DNA of 64,000 bases from Deltaproteobacteria bacterium. GTDB taxonomy: Bacteria; Desulfobacterota; Desulfuromonadia; Desulfuromonadales; Geopsychrobacteraceae. Positions 32,052 through 41,408 of this stretch are shown in pieces; positions within the stretch are counted from its first letter, which is position 1; the number at the start of each line of letters is the position of its first letter. Position numbers and translations under genes: made by a program. The notes under the pieces are model-generated. The model saw only the letters and a program-made list of their open reading frames with translations, was not told the origin of the DNA and made no database searches. The DNA is taken from positions 1-64,000 of the forward strand of contig JAGYPB010000009.1 in NCBI GenBank assembly GCA_018399135.1, in the 5' to 3' direction.

Positions 32052-32139
32052 GATAGTGGTTCGAGTCAGATTGAAGAGTATATGTCAGTATTTGTCCGGT
32101 TTTGTGTCTTGCCATCGCGGTGTATTCAGGAGGTTGTTC

Positions 32140-32838
32140 ATGCTCGTTTTTTTAAAAGATGATATCAGGGCAGTTTTTGATCGCGATCCGGCTGTACGTA
32201 GTGTTTTTGAAGTGATTTTCTGTTACCCCGGTTTTCATGCCATGCTGTTTTATCGTCTTTCCCACTGGTTGTGGGGCAAGAAACGAACCTTTATGGGACG
32301 CTATGTTTCTCACCTTGGGCGCTTTTTCACCGGTATTGAGATCCATCCCGGCGCCAAAATCGGTCGCGGTTTTTTTATTGATCATGGCATGGGGGTTGTG
32401 ATTGGTGAAACGGCTGAAATCGGTGATAATTGTACCCTTTACCATGGAGTCACCCTGGGAGGGACGTCCTGGGCCAAAGAGAAGCGTCATCCGACCCTGG
32501 GCAACAATGTGGTCGTCGGCGCCGGAGCGAAAATTCTTGGACCCTTCAAGGTTGGTGATGATAGCAAGGTTGGTTCCAATTCCGTTGTGGTCAAAGAGGT
32601 TCCAGCTATGGCGACGGTGGTTGGCATCCCTGGGCGGGTGGTTCTGTCCGGTGAAAAACGGGTCGGTGTCGATTTACAGCATGGTGAATTACCTGACCCT
32701 GTGGCTAAGGCGGTGAGCTGCGTGTTTGATCAGATTCAACGACTCGAGGAGCAAGTGGACAGTTTGCGCCAGGAGCAAGGTAAGCTCAAGACTGAGTTGG
32801 CACAGTATCGGGCTGATGAGGAGGACACGGTTTCATGA
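32140..32838 (+). CDS. cysE: serine O-acetyltransferase
   Basis: [46 protein letters not shown] hexapeptide repeats. Confidence 0.95.
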   Translation: MLVFLKDDIRAVFDRDPAVRSVFEVIFCYPGFHAMLFYRLSHWLWGKKRTFMGRYVSHLGRFFTGIEIHPGAKIGRGFFIDHGMGVVIGETAEIGDNCTLYHGVTLGGTSWAKEKRHPTLGNNVVVGAGAKILGPFKVGDDSKVGSNSVVVKEVPAMATVVGIPGRVVLSGEKRVGVDLQHGELPDPVAKAVSCVFDQIQRLEEQVDSLRQEQGKLKTELAQYRADEEDTVS

Positions 32839-33281
32839 GATTGTCAACCAAAGCTCAGTATGCAGTACGTGCTCTGGTGAGTTTGAATCTGACCAGTGAT
32901 GGCCATCCGGTGACCATCAAGGATATCTCTGCGCGCGAAAATATTTCACTGAATTATCTGGAACAGCTTTTTGTCAAGCTTAGACGTGGAGATATTGTCA
33001 AAAGTGTCCGGGGTCCCGGTGGTGGTTATCTGCTGGCGCGCGCAGCCAATCAGATAAGCGTGGACCAGATTGTTGATACGGTTGAGGAAATTCTCGTGCC
33101 GGTGTCCTGTATGAACGATGACGGCAGCTGTGGTTGCGATCTGGAATGTGCGACCCAGTCGGTATGGCAGGGTCTCGGCAATCAGATTCGAAATTTCCTT
33201 GCCTCCTTGACCCTGGAAGATCTGACCACAGATGCCCGTCGTCGTCTCGACCAACAGAGCCGTGAGAAGGCTTCCCTTTAA
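32835..33281 (+). CDS. iscR: Rrf2 family regulator (IscR-like)
   Basis: [17 protein letters not shown]; Cys cluster [14 protein letters not shown]; next to iscS. Confidence 0.9.
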   Translation: MRLSTKAQYAVRALVSLNLTSDGHPVTIKDISARENISLNYLEQLFVKLRRGDIVKSVRGPGGGYLLARAANQISVDQIVDTVEEILVPVSCMNDDGSCGCDLECATQSVWQGLGNQIRNFLASLTLEDLTTDARRRLDQQSREKASL

Positions 33282-33319
33282 TTTTAAATTTTCTTATTTT
33301 CGTAACCCGGAGGATTTTT

Positions 33320-34540
33320 GTGAAGCAGATTTATCTCGATAACAATGCAACAACAGCGGTCAAGCCGGAAGTTCTGGAGGCTATGCTTCCTTATTTTCGT
33401 GAGCAGTTTGGCAACCCTTCCAGTGTTCATTGGGCCGGCCGCATGGTCAGTGGTGCCATTGAAAAGGCCCGCGAACAGGTGGCGGAACTGCTGAATTGTT
33501 CCCCGGCTGAAATCATTTTTGTTTCTTGCGGCAGTGAAGGCGATAATTTTGCTATTAAAGGGACTGCCGAAGCGTTGCGGCACAAGGGGAATCATATTAT
33601 CACCACAACGGTGGAACATCCTGCCGTATTGGAAACCTGTGAGTATCTTGAAAAAAATGGCTTTGAGGTGACTTATCTACCGGTCGATAAAGACGGCATG
33701 CTTGATCTGGCTGAACTGGAAGCCGCTATTACCGACAAGACGGTTCTCATTTCGGTCATGTGGGCCAACAACGAAACCGGTAATCTTTTCCCCATTCACG
33801 CCATTGGTGAGATTGCCAGTCGCCATAAGGTGCGCTTTCACACTGATGCGGTTCAGGCCATCGGCAAGGTGCCGGTTGATGTGAAAGCTGCCAAAGTTGA
33901 TATGCTGGTATTGTCAGGCCATAAAATTGGTGCGCCCAAGGGGATTGGTGCTCTTTATTTGCGTCGCGGTACGCGCATGACGCGTTTTATGCACGGTGGT
34001 CATCAGGAACGCAATCGTCGCGCCGGAACCCATAATGTTGCCGGTATTGTCGGTCTCGGAGTGGCTTGTGAACTGGCTCGTCTTCATCAGGAAAAAGATT
34101 ATGTCTCTGTTCGTCGCCTGCGCGATAAGCTTGAGCGGGGGATTCTCAGTACGGTTCCCGACGTTAAACTCAATGGCCATCCAGACCCTGATCTGCGCCT
34201 GCCCAACACCCTTAATGTCAGTTTTAATTTCATCGAAGGGGAATCGTTGTTGTTGTTTTTTGATATGAAAGGGATTGCCGCTTCCTCTGGTTCTGCCTGT
34301 ACGTCCGGTTCGTTGGAACCCTCCCACGTGATGCAGGCCATGGGGGTGGATATTGTTCTTGCTCACTCTAGTGTTCGGTTCAGTTTAAGTGCAGAAAATA
34401 CCGAGGACGAGATTGATTATATTCTCGCCGAGCTTCCCCCGATTGTTCAGCGCTTGCGTGATATGAGCCCACTTTACCAACGTGAAGAACCGACCCCGCT
34501 GCACTGTGATGAGTGCCGGATGGTACATAAAGCCAGCTGA
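33320..34540 (+). CDS. iscS: cysteine desulfurase
   Basis: IYLDNNATTAVKPEVLEAMLPYF, SGHKIGAPKGIGALY, SSGSACTSGSLEPSHVM. Confidence 0.96.
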   Translation: MKQIYLDNNATTAVKPEVLEAMLPYFREQFGNPSSVHWAGRMVSGAIEKAREQVAELLNCSPAEIIFVSCGSEGDNFAIKGTAEALRHKGNHIITTTVEHPAVLETCEYLEKNGFEVTYLPVDKDGMLDLAELEAAITDKTVLISVMWANNETGNLFPIHAIGEIASRHKVRFHTDAVQAIGKVPVDVKAAKVDMLVLSGHKIGAPKGIGALYLRRGTRMTRFMHGGHQERNRRAGTHNVAGIVGLGVACELARLHQEKDYVSVRRLRDKLERGILSTVPDVKLNGHPDPDLRLPNTLNVSFNFIEGESLLLFFDMKGIAASSGSACTSGSLEPSHVMQAMGVDIVLAHSSVRFSLSAENTEDEIDYILAELPPIVQRLRDMSPLYQREEPTPLHCDECRMVHKAS

Positions 34541-34594
34541 TAAGGGATGTCAACCCATTGTTTATAAATATCTGATTATATAGGAGATAAAGGG

Positions 34595-34963
34595 ATGTAC
34601 ACAGAAAAAGTCATGGATCATTTCAGCAACCCACGCAATGTTGGAGAGATCGAAAACGCTAACGGGGTCGGTGAAGTTGGCAATGCCTCTTGTGGCGATA
34701 TCATGAAGATCTATCTGCAGGTTGAAGGTGACATCATTAAGGATGTCAAATTCAAGACCTTTGGTTGCGGAGCGGCCATAGCCACCTCCTCTATGGTAAC
34801 GGAGCTCGCCATCGGCAAAACCCTCGACGAGGCATTGGTGTTGACCAATCAAGCTGTTGCTGAAGCCCTTGACGGTCTGCCTCCGGCCAAAATGCACTGT
34901 TCCAATCTAGCCGCCGATGCCTTGCATGAAGCGATCAAGGATTACAAGGCCAAAAATTCCTGA
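34595..34963 (+). CDS. iscU: Fe-S cluster assembly scaffold IscU/NifU-N
   Basis: VMDHFSNPRNVGEIENANGVGEVGNASCGDIMKIYL, FGCGAAIATSSMVTELA. Confidence 0.96.
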   Translation: MYTEKVMDHFSNPRNVGEIENANGVGEVGNASCGDIMKIYLQVEGDIIKDVKFKTFGCGAAIATSSMVTELAIGKTLDEALVLTNQAVAEALDGLPPAKMHCSNLAADALHEAIKDYKAKNS

Positions 34964-34993
34964 TTTGTCAGTGTTCCTGCAAACAATTAGTGC

Positions 34994-35024
34994 AAGGGGC
35001 TCCGCTTATGCCGGGGCCTTTTGT
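34994..35024 (+). terminator. Possible weak terminator/attenuator between iscU and mnmA
   Basis: AAGGggCTCCG-cttatgc-CGGGGCCTT then TTTT; bulged stem. Confidence 0.35.
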
Positions 35025-35035
35025 CTGAGGTGGGT

Positions 35036-36112
35036 GTGAAAAAACGTGTTGTAGTCGCCATGAGTGGTGGTGTCGATTCCTCAGTAACAGCTGCACTGCT
35101 GAAAGAACAGGGGTATGAGGTTGTCGGTATGACCATGCAGATCTGGGATTATTCTCTGTATACTGATCAACATGGTGAAACCTTCGGCAGTTGCTGTTCT
35201 CTTGATGATGTCTACGATGCCAGACGCGTCGCCGAGCAGCTTGATATTCCCTTTTATGTTATCAATTTTGAAAAACAATTTAAGCAGCAGGTGATTGATC
35301 GTTTTTGTGATGACTATCTTGCCGGCTTGACCCCCAATCCCTGTGTTCTATGCAATCAGGTGCTCAAATTTGAGTTGTTGATGCGTAAGGCGCGTGAACT
35401 CGAAGCGGACTTTCTGGCGACTGGACACTATGCGCAGATTATTGCCGGCGCTGATGGTAGCTACGCTCTGCACAAAGGGATCGATGGCGACAAGGATCAG
35501 AGTTACTTCCTTTTTACTCTGACCAGGGAGCAGATGGCGCAAGTGCGTTTTCCTTTAGGTGGTATGACCAAGGAAGAGGTGAGGGGACATGCGGCGCGCT
35601 TTAATCTGCGTGTCGCCGAAAAGGCTGAAAGTCAGGATATCTGTTTTGTCCCCGATGGTGATTATGTACGTTTTTTGGAGGAAGAGCGGCAACTTGATGA
35701 TTGCGCCGGCCCGATTGTCCATATCAGGGGGCAGGTGCTTGGGCAACATCAGGGCTACTACCGTTATACGGTTGGTCAGCGCAAAGGTTTAGGTGTCGGC
35801 TGGAGTGAGCCCCTTTACGTGATCCGTATCGATGCTGCTAACAAGACGGTTTTCGTCGGTGAAAAACAGCACCTGCTGTGTCAGGAAATGCTTGTTGGCA
35901 GCTGTCTGTGGAGCATTGAACCACCACAACAACCTTTTGTGGTCGACTGTCGGATCCGCTATCGTCAGCACGAACAACCGGCGCAGGTTGTTCCTCTGGT
36001 TGATGGGCGCATTAAAGTGATTTTTTTGACTCCCCAGGCCGGGGTGACACCGGGACAGGCAGCCGTGTTCTATCGGGGGGATCGCGTACTGGGGGGGGGA
36101 TGGATACAGTAA
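35036..36112 (+). CDS. mnmA: tRNA-specific 2-thiouridylase
   Basis: VVVAMSGGVDSSVTAALLKEQGYEVVGMTMQIWDY. Confidence 0.95.
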   Translation: MKKRVVVAMSGGVDSSVTAALLKEQGYEVVGMTMQIWDYSLYTDQHGETFGSCCSLDDVYDARRVAEQLDIPFYVINFEKQFKQQVIDRFCDDYLAGLTPNPCVLCNQVLKFELLMRKARELEADFLATGHYAQIIAGADGSYALHKGIDGDKDQSYFLFTLTREQMAQVRFPLGGMTKEEVRGHAARFNLRVAEKAESQDICFVPDGDYVRFLEEERQLDDCAGPIVHIRGQVLGQHQGYYRYTVGQRKGLGVGWSEPLYVIRIDAANKTVFVGEKQHLLCQEMLVGSCLWSIEPPQQPFVVDCRIRYRQHEQPAQVVPLVDGRIKVIFLTPQAGVTPGQAAVFYRGDRVLGGGWIQ

Positions 36113-37419
36113 CCAGGTCAGTGGCGATAGTCACCCTCGGTTGTAAGACTAACCAGTTTGAATCAGCGGCTATGCTTGAACAATTGACCGGCAACGGTTA
36201 TCACCAGGTAGATCTCGACGCTGGAGCTGATCTGGTGATCGTCAATACCTGTACGGTGACGGCGGCCACTGATTCCCAGTCGCGTAATATCATCCGCCGC
36301 GTGCAGCGTTCTAACCCGTCAGCGCAGATTGTTGTCACCGGTTGTTACGCCCAGATTAATCCCGACGAGTTACAAAAACTCCCCGGTGTAAATCTGATTA
36401 TCGGTAATGAAGAGAAAAAGGAATTGATGCGTCTGCTGGCGCATACACAACAGAACGATCGAAGCAAAACCACCACGCTGGTGACTGATATTCGTGCCGT
36501 CCAATACTGTGCCCCCCTTGATCTTCATACCTTCGCCCAGCGCAGCCGCGCCTTTGTCCAGATCCAGAACGGCTGTGATGCCTTCTGTTCCTACTGCATC
36601 ATCCCCTATGCCCGCGGTGCCAGTCGTTCGGTTCCGGTTGAGCAGGTTGTAGCCCAGATCAAGCGTCTGGAGGCGAACGGTTATCGTGAAATTGTACTGA
36701 CCGGTATCCACATTGGTGGTTATGGCCGGGATTTTGTGGATGGTACCAGTTTGCTGACCCTATTGCAGGCGATAGCGGCCAGTGAGTATACCGGTCGCGT
36801 GCGCTTAGGCTCGATTGAGCCGACGGAGCTGTCCCTTGATCTGCGCGATTATCTCGATCAGGCTGCGTGGGTTTGTCCTCATCTGCACATTCCCCTGCAG
36901 GCCGGTGATGACGAGATTCTGCGACGAATGAATCGCCACTACGATACTGCTTTTTTTATCGATCTGCTGGCTGATCTGCAGCGGCGCAATCCCGCTATGG
37001 CGATTGGGCTTGATGTGATTTGCGGGTTTCCCGGTGAGTCGGAGGAGCACTTTGCCCGGACTTTTGAACTGTTACAGCACCTGTCTTTCAGTCATCTTCA
37101 TGTTTTTCCCTTCAGTCGCAGACCCGGTACCCCGGCGGAGACCATGCCCGATCATGTCGCTCCAGCGCTGATAAAAGAGCGTGCCGCCAGATTGCGCGTG
37201 TTGGGAAAAGAAAAATTGCAGCAGTTCAGCCGTCGTTTTGTCGGCACGGAATTGCTAATGCTGGTCGAAGGGGGGGTCAGTAACGGTAGGCGCAAAGGGT
37301 TATCGGAGAACTATCTGACCTTGTTGATCGATCAGCACCAGGCACAACCGGGGGAACTTTGCCTGGTGCGGGTAACTGATCAGCTGGCTGATGAGCTGAA
37401 AGTCGAGCGCCTTGACTGA
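36100..37419 (+). CDS. mtaB: tRNA t6A37 methylthiotransferase
   Basis: VTLGCKTNQFESAAM, CDAFCSYCIIPYARGASRSVP radical SAM motif. Confidence 0.93.
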   Translation: MDTVTRSVAIVTLGCKTNQFESAAMLEQLTGNGYHQVDLDAGADLVIVNTCTVTAATDSQSRNIIRRVQRSNPSAQIVVTGCYAQINPDELQKLPGVNLIIGNEEKKELMRLLAHTQQNDRSKTTTLVTDIRAVQYCAPLDLHTFAQRSRAFVQIQNGCDAFCSYCIIPYARGASRSVPVEQVVAQIKRLEANGYREIVLTGIHIGGYGRDFVDGTSLLTLLQAIAASEYTGRVRLGSIEPTELSLDLRDYLDQAAWVCPHLHIPLQAGDDEILRRMNRHYDTAFFIDLLADLQRRNPAMAIGLDVICGFPGESEEHFARTFELLQHLSFSHLHVFPFSRRPGTPAETMPDHVAPALIKERAARLRVLGKEKLQQFSRRFVGTELLMLVEGGVSNGRRKGLSENYLTLLIDQHQAQPGELCLVRVTDQLADELKVERLD

Positions 37420-37683
37420 TCAGTATAGTTCTGAACGGTAAGAACAGTTTGCCGGTAACCAGTGAAGGGTGTCGATATTTTCTGGTGTCAGTTGAACACA
37501 GTCGTCTTCCAGTTCCTGGCGTTGATGATAAACGCGGCAGGTACGCTCATGAATGTCGAGGAAACGGCAGGGCTCCGGTGTGGTGTGAACACAGCCGTAA
37601 CGATCGATGGTTTTTTCGAAACAACATTCGCCACAGCGACGACACCGACCTTCCCATTCCTGCAATTTTTTTGGATCAGGCAC
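37420..37683 (-). CDS. YkgJ-like cysteine cluster protein
   Basis: CRRCGECCFEKTIDRYGCVHTTPEPCRFLDIHERTCRVY; GTG start overlaps the RNR stop codon. Confidence 0.7.
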   Translation of the reverse strand: MPDPKKLQEWEGRCRRCGECCFEKTIDRYGCVHTTPEPCRFLDIHERTCRVYHQRQELEDDCVQLTPENIDTLHWLPANCSYRSELY

Positions 37684-39895
37684 ACTCACTATAGCCGCAG
37701 GCGTGGCAAACACAGCAACCCCCCTCATGCTCCACCGGGCCACCACAGTCGGGACAGGCACCGCCATTGTTGCTGAACGCGGCGACGGTTTCTTCAGCGT
37801 CGATCATATGCAGCTGGATCGCCTTGGCAACGGCGTCGGCACAAGAGGTAATGCGGTTATTGCCGAAGCCGCTCGGCTTATGACAAGTGATACCGATCAG
37901 TTGTTTGACGCTCTGACGTGCCTGCACACCGCTACGCCAGGCCAGGGATACCAGCCGGCCGATCGCTTCACACTGTGAGGCCGCACAGCCCCCCGCCTTG
38001 CCCATAGTGGTAAAGAGCTCAAAAAGTCCTTTTTCATCCTGGTTGATGGTGATGTAGAGCGGCCCGCAACCGGTTTCCATCTGATAGGTAGCGCCGGTCA
38101 GGGCGCGTGGGCGTTCACGTTTACGCAACCCCTTGCGGGTCTCCATCGGGACATCCTCTTCCGTTTTTCCTTCTGCCTTACCGGCAACCGAGAGGACCTG
38201 CATGGAGCGTGACCCATCGCGATAGATGGTCACCCCTTTACACCCCTGCTGGTAGGCGAGACGGTAGACGGTAGAGACATCTTCACGGGTGGCGCTGTGA
38301 CAAAAATTGACGGTTTTGGAGACGGCATTATCGGTAAATTTCTGGAACGCTGCCTGCATCATCACATGATCGGTCGGGGTAATGTCGTGGGCGGTGACAA
38401 AAATCTTGCGGATATCGTCGGGGATCGCTTTAACATCCTGCACGGAACCTTTTTCAGCGATTTCCTGCATCAGCTCTTCCGAGTAAAAGCCGCGCTCGCG
38501 AGCAATACGGGCAAATACCGGATGGACTTCAATCAGTTTATTGTTGTCCATGACCTGGCGCACATAGGAAACGGCGAACAAGGGTTCAACACCGCTGGAA
38601 CAGTTGGCGATAATTGAAATGGTGCCGGTGGGAGCAATGGTGGTGCAGGTGGCATTGCGCATGGCGCGGCCTTCGGGATGGTCAAAAATACTCCCCGGGA
38701 AGTTGGGGAAGGAACCGCGTTCGGCCGCCAACTGTGCTGATTGTTCGTGAGCGGCGTCATTGATAAAGCGCATCACCGTTTCAGCCAGGGCCACCGCTTC
38801 GGAGCTGTTGTAGGGGATTTTGAGCAGAATCAGCAGGTCAGCCCAGCCCATGACACCGAGGCCAATCTTACGGTTGGCGCGGGTCATCTGATCGATTTCC
38901 GGTAGCGGGTAGTTGTTGGCTTCGATGACGTTGTCAAGGAAGCGGGTAGCCAGATCCACGGTTTTTTTCAGTTTGTCCCAATCGATCTGCTCGTTGCTGA
39001 TCATCCGCGCCAGGTTAATCGAGCCCAGATTGCACGACTCGTAGGGGAGTAGAGGCTGTTCACCACAGGGGTTGGTGCTTTCGATTTCGCCTACCAGTGG
39101 GGTGGGGTTGTCACGGTTCAGCCGGTCGAGGAAAACAATACCGGGTTCGCCATTGTTCCAGGCCATATCGACAATCTGGGTAAACACTTTGGTGGCATTC
39201 AGGAGTTTGACCTGTGCGCCGGTACGCGGGTTGATCAGGGGGTAGTCATCTCCTGCTTCCACTGCGTGCATAAAGGCTTCAGTAACGCCGACGGAGATGT
39301 TGAAGTTGGTCAACACCGTCGGATCTCGTTTGGCCATGATAAAGTCCATGATGTCGGGATGATCAACCCGCAGGATGGCCATATTGGCACCGCGGCGGGT
39401 GCCGCCTTGTTTAATGGTTTCCGTCGCGGCATCAAACACCTGCATGAAAGAGATAGGGCCCGAGGACACGCCGCTGGTCGATTGCACCTCATCGTTGGCT
39501 GGACGAATGCGGGTAAAGGAAAAACCGGTGCCGCCGCCACTTTTGTGAATCAGTGCAGTGTGCTTGATGGCATCGAAAATACTTTCCATCGAATCGCCGA
39601 TGGGCAGAACAAAGCAGGCTGACAATTGCCCCAGAGGGCGTCCGGCGTTCATCAAGGTTGGTGAGTTGGGCAAAAAGTTGAGCTGAGACATCATTTCATA
39701 GCAAGATGCTTCAAACTGTTCACGCCGGTTGGTATCTTTTTCAACCCCGGCAATAGTACGAGCAACACGACGGAATAGTTCCTCGGTATTCTCCAGCGTA
39801 TTGCCGTTAGCATCGCGGATGAAATAGCGCTTACGTAAAACGGTAAGGGCGTTACTGGACAGATTGAGGGTGTTTTCCGCTTGATTTTCGGTCAT
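37676..39895 (-). CDS. nrdJ: adenosylcobalamin-dependent (class II) ribonucleoside-diphosphate reductase
   Basis: GGGTGFSFTRIRPAND, NPCGEQPLLPYESCNLGSINL, C-terminal Zn-ribbon; likely start MTENQAENTL. Confidence 0.93.
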   Translation of the reverse strand: MTENQAENTLNLSSNALTVLRKRYFIRDANGNTLENTEELFRRVARTIAGVEKDTNRREQFEASCYEMMSQLNFLPNSPTLMNAGRPLGQLSACFVLPIGDSMESIFDAIKHTALIHKSGGGTGFSFTRIRPANDEVQSTSGVSSGPISFMQVFDAATETIKQGGTRRGANMAILRVDHPDIMDFIMAKRDPTVLTNFNISVGVTEAFMHAVEAGDDYPLINPRTGAQVKLLNATKVFTQIVDMAWNNGEPGIVFLDRLNRDNPTPLVGEIESTNPCGEQPLLPYESCNLGSINLARMISNEQIDWDKLKKTVDLATRFLDNVIEANNYPLPEIDQMTRANRKIGLGVMGWADLLILLKIPYNSSEAVALAETVMRFINDAAHEQSAQLAAERGSFPNFPGSIFDHPEGRAMRNATCTTIAPTGTISIIANCSSGVEPLFAVSYVRQVMDNNKLIEVHPVFARIARERGFYSEELMQEIAEKGSVQDVKAIPDDIRKIFVTAHDITPTDHVMMQAAFQKFTDNAVSKTVNFCHSATREDVSTVYRLAYQQGCKGVTIYRDGSRSMQVLSVAGKAEGKTEEDVPMETRKGLRKRERPRALTGATYQMETGCGPLYITINQDEKGLFELFTTMGKAGGCAASQCEAIGRLVSLAWRSGVQARQSVKQLIGITCHKPSGFGNNRITSCADAVAKAIQLHMIDAEETVAAFSNNGGACPDCGGPVEHEGGCCVCHACGYSECA

Positions 39896-39944
39896 TTTCC
39901 GGTCCTTCTGGTCTGGATAGGCAGTTTGTGGATAAATCAGTTTG

Positions 39945-39991
39945 GCACTACATATATGAATTTTTGAGACTCTAACGACTATATATTGTGG
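39945..39991 (-). promoter_or_regulatory. Tandem NrdR-like boxes upstream of nrdJ
   Basis: Box 1 39945-39960 GCACTACATATATGAA; box 2 39976-39991 CGACTATATATTGTGG; 31-bp periodicity. Confidence 0.7.
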
Positions 39992-40219
39992 TTTCAAGTT
40001 CTTTTTTATTTGTTTATTATAACCCTGCCGGTGAAAACGGTTACTCATGGGCTTGGTTACTCTGGCAGCAAGAATCGGCTATAATCACCAATGTTGTTTG
40101 ATCGTGATTTTGACAGTGTGAGATTGTCTTGTAGCCATCCCAAAATTTAAGTATTGTTCGAAACTTGACGTTGCTTTGCCATGCTGCAGCTAGCGGCACC
40201 AAAAGGATCAATAGCGCCC

Positions 40220-41368
40220 ATGAAGCGGCTTTATCTGGACAACGCTGCGACCAGCCATCCTAAACCGGAAGCCGTGTATCTAGCGGTTGATGACGCTCTG
40301 CGTGGTGGTGGAAGTGCCGGGCGCGGCAGTCATCAACAGGGGATTGCCGCTGATCGTGAGGTGTTTGCCACGCGTGAGCTTTTGGCCCGGCTGTTTGGGG
40401 TTGCCTCGTCAGAACGCTTTATCTTTTGCGCTAATGCCACCCAAGCCTTAAATTTAGCTATTTTCGGTCTCTTAAATAACGGTGATCGGGTGGTTACCAC
40501 CAGTATGGAACACAATGCCGTTTCCCGGCCGTTACGTGCACTACAGGATCAGGGTGTCGAAATCGTCAAGGTGCCTGCCGATCCGTATACCGGGGTGGTA
40601 GCAACAGCGGATATTCAGTCTGCCTGTCTCGCGGCGCCGACCCGCCTGTTGGTGATTAATCATGTTTCCAATGTGTTCGGTTCTCTACAGCCATTGGATG
40701 GCCTGGGACGCTGGTGTCGTCAACAAGGCATTGTTTTGCTGGTTGATGGCTCCCAGTCTGCCGGTCAGCTACCAATCAATCTCGATGAATTAGCGATTGA
40801 TCTGTTCGCTGCTCCCGGCCATAAAGGGCTATTGGGACCACAGGGCACCGGTTTTTTATATGTGCATGAGGGAATTGCATTGCGCCCTTTGATCTATGGT
40901 GGTACCGGTGCCAATTCGCATTCCTCCCGGCAACCGGAAATACTCCCCGAGCGCTTTGAAAGCGGTACGTTCAATATTCCTGGTCTGACCGGTCTGGGTG
41001 CTGCCTTAAATTTTTTGCTGGAAACTGGTGTTGAGCAGATTCACCAACGCGAAACACAGCTTGTGCAACAACTGATCAGTGGACTGTCACAGATTCATGG
41101 TGTTCAGCTTTACGGCCCACCTGCAGGGCAAATCCGTGGTTCAGCCGTATCTTTTGCCATCAGGGATATTGACCCGGCTACCGTTGGGTTCCTTCTTGAT
41201 CAGCGTGGCATTGCAGTGCGTACCGGATTGCACTGTTCACCCGATAGCCATCGTAGCTGTGGAACCTTTCCCGCTGGAACCATCCGCGTGAGCCCCGGTT
41301 TTTTTACTACAGCAGCACAAATTGACTATTTTATCGAACAGGTTGACAGTTTGAAGTCGATTTTATGA
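40220..41368 (+). CDS. aminotransferase class V / cysteine desulfurase family protein
   Basis: RLYLDNAATSHPKPEAVY, LVDGSQSAGQLPI, APGHKGLLGPQGTGFLY. Confidence 0.92.
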   Translation: MKRLYLDNAATSHPKPEAVYLAVDDALRGGGSAGRGSHQQGIAADREVFATRELLARLFGVASSERFIFCANATQALNLAIFGLLNNGDRVVTTSMEHNAVSRPLRALQDQGVEIVKVPADPYTGVVATADIQSACLAAPTRLLVINHVSNVFGSLQPLDGLGRWCRQQGIVLLVDGSQSAGQLPINLDELAIDLFAAPGHKGLLGPQGTGFLYVHEGIALRPLIYGGTGANSHSSRQPEILPERFESGTFNIPGLTGLGAALNFLLETGVEQIHQRETQLVQQLISGLSQIHGVQLYGPPAGQIRGSAVSFAIRDIDPATVGFLLDQRGIAVRTGLHCSPDSHRSCGTFPAGTIRVSPGFFTTAAQIDYFIEQVDSLKSIL

Positions 41369-41408
41369 ACTGGACTGTTGGAGTCCTGACCTCAGGGAGA
41401 GATATGTA

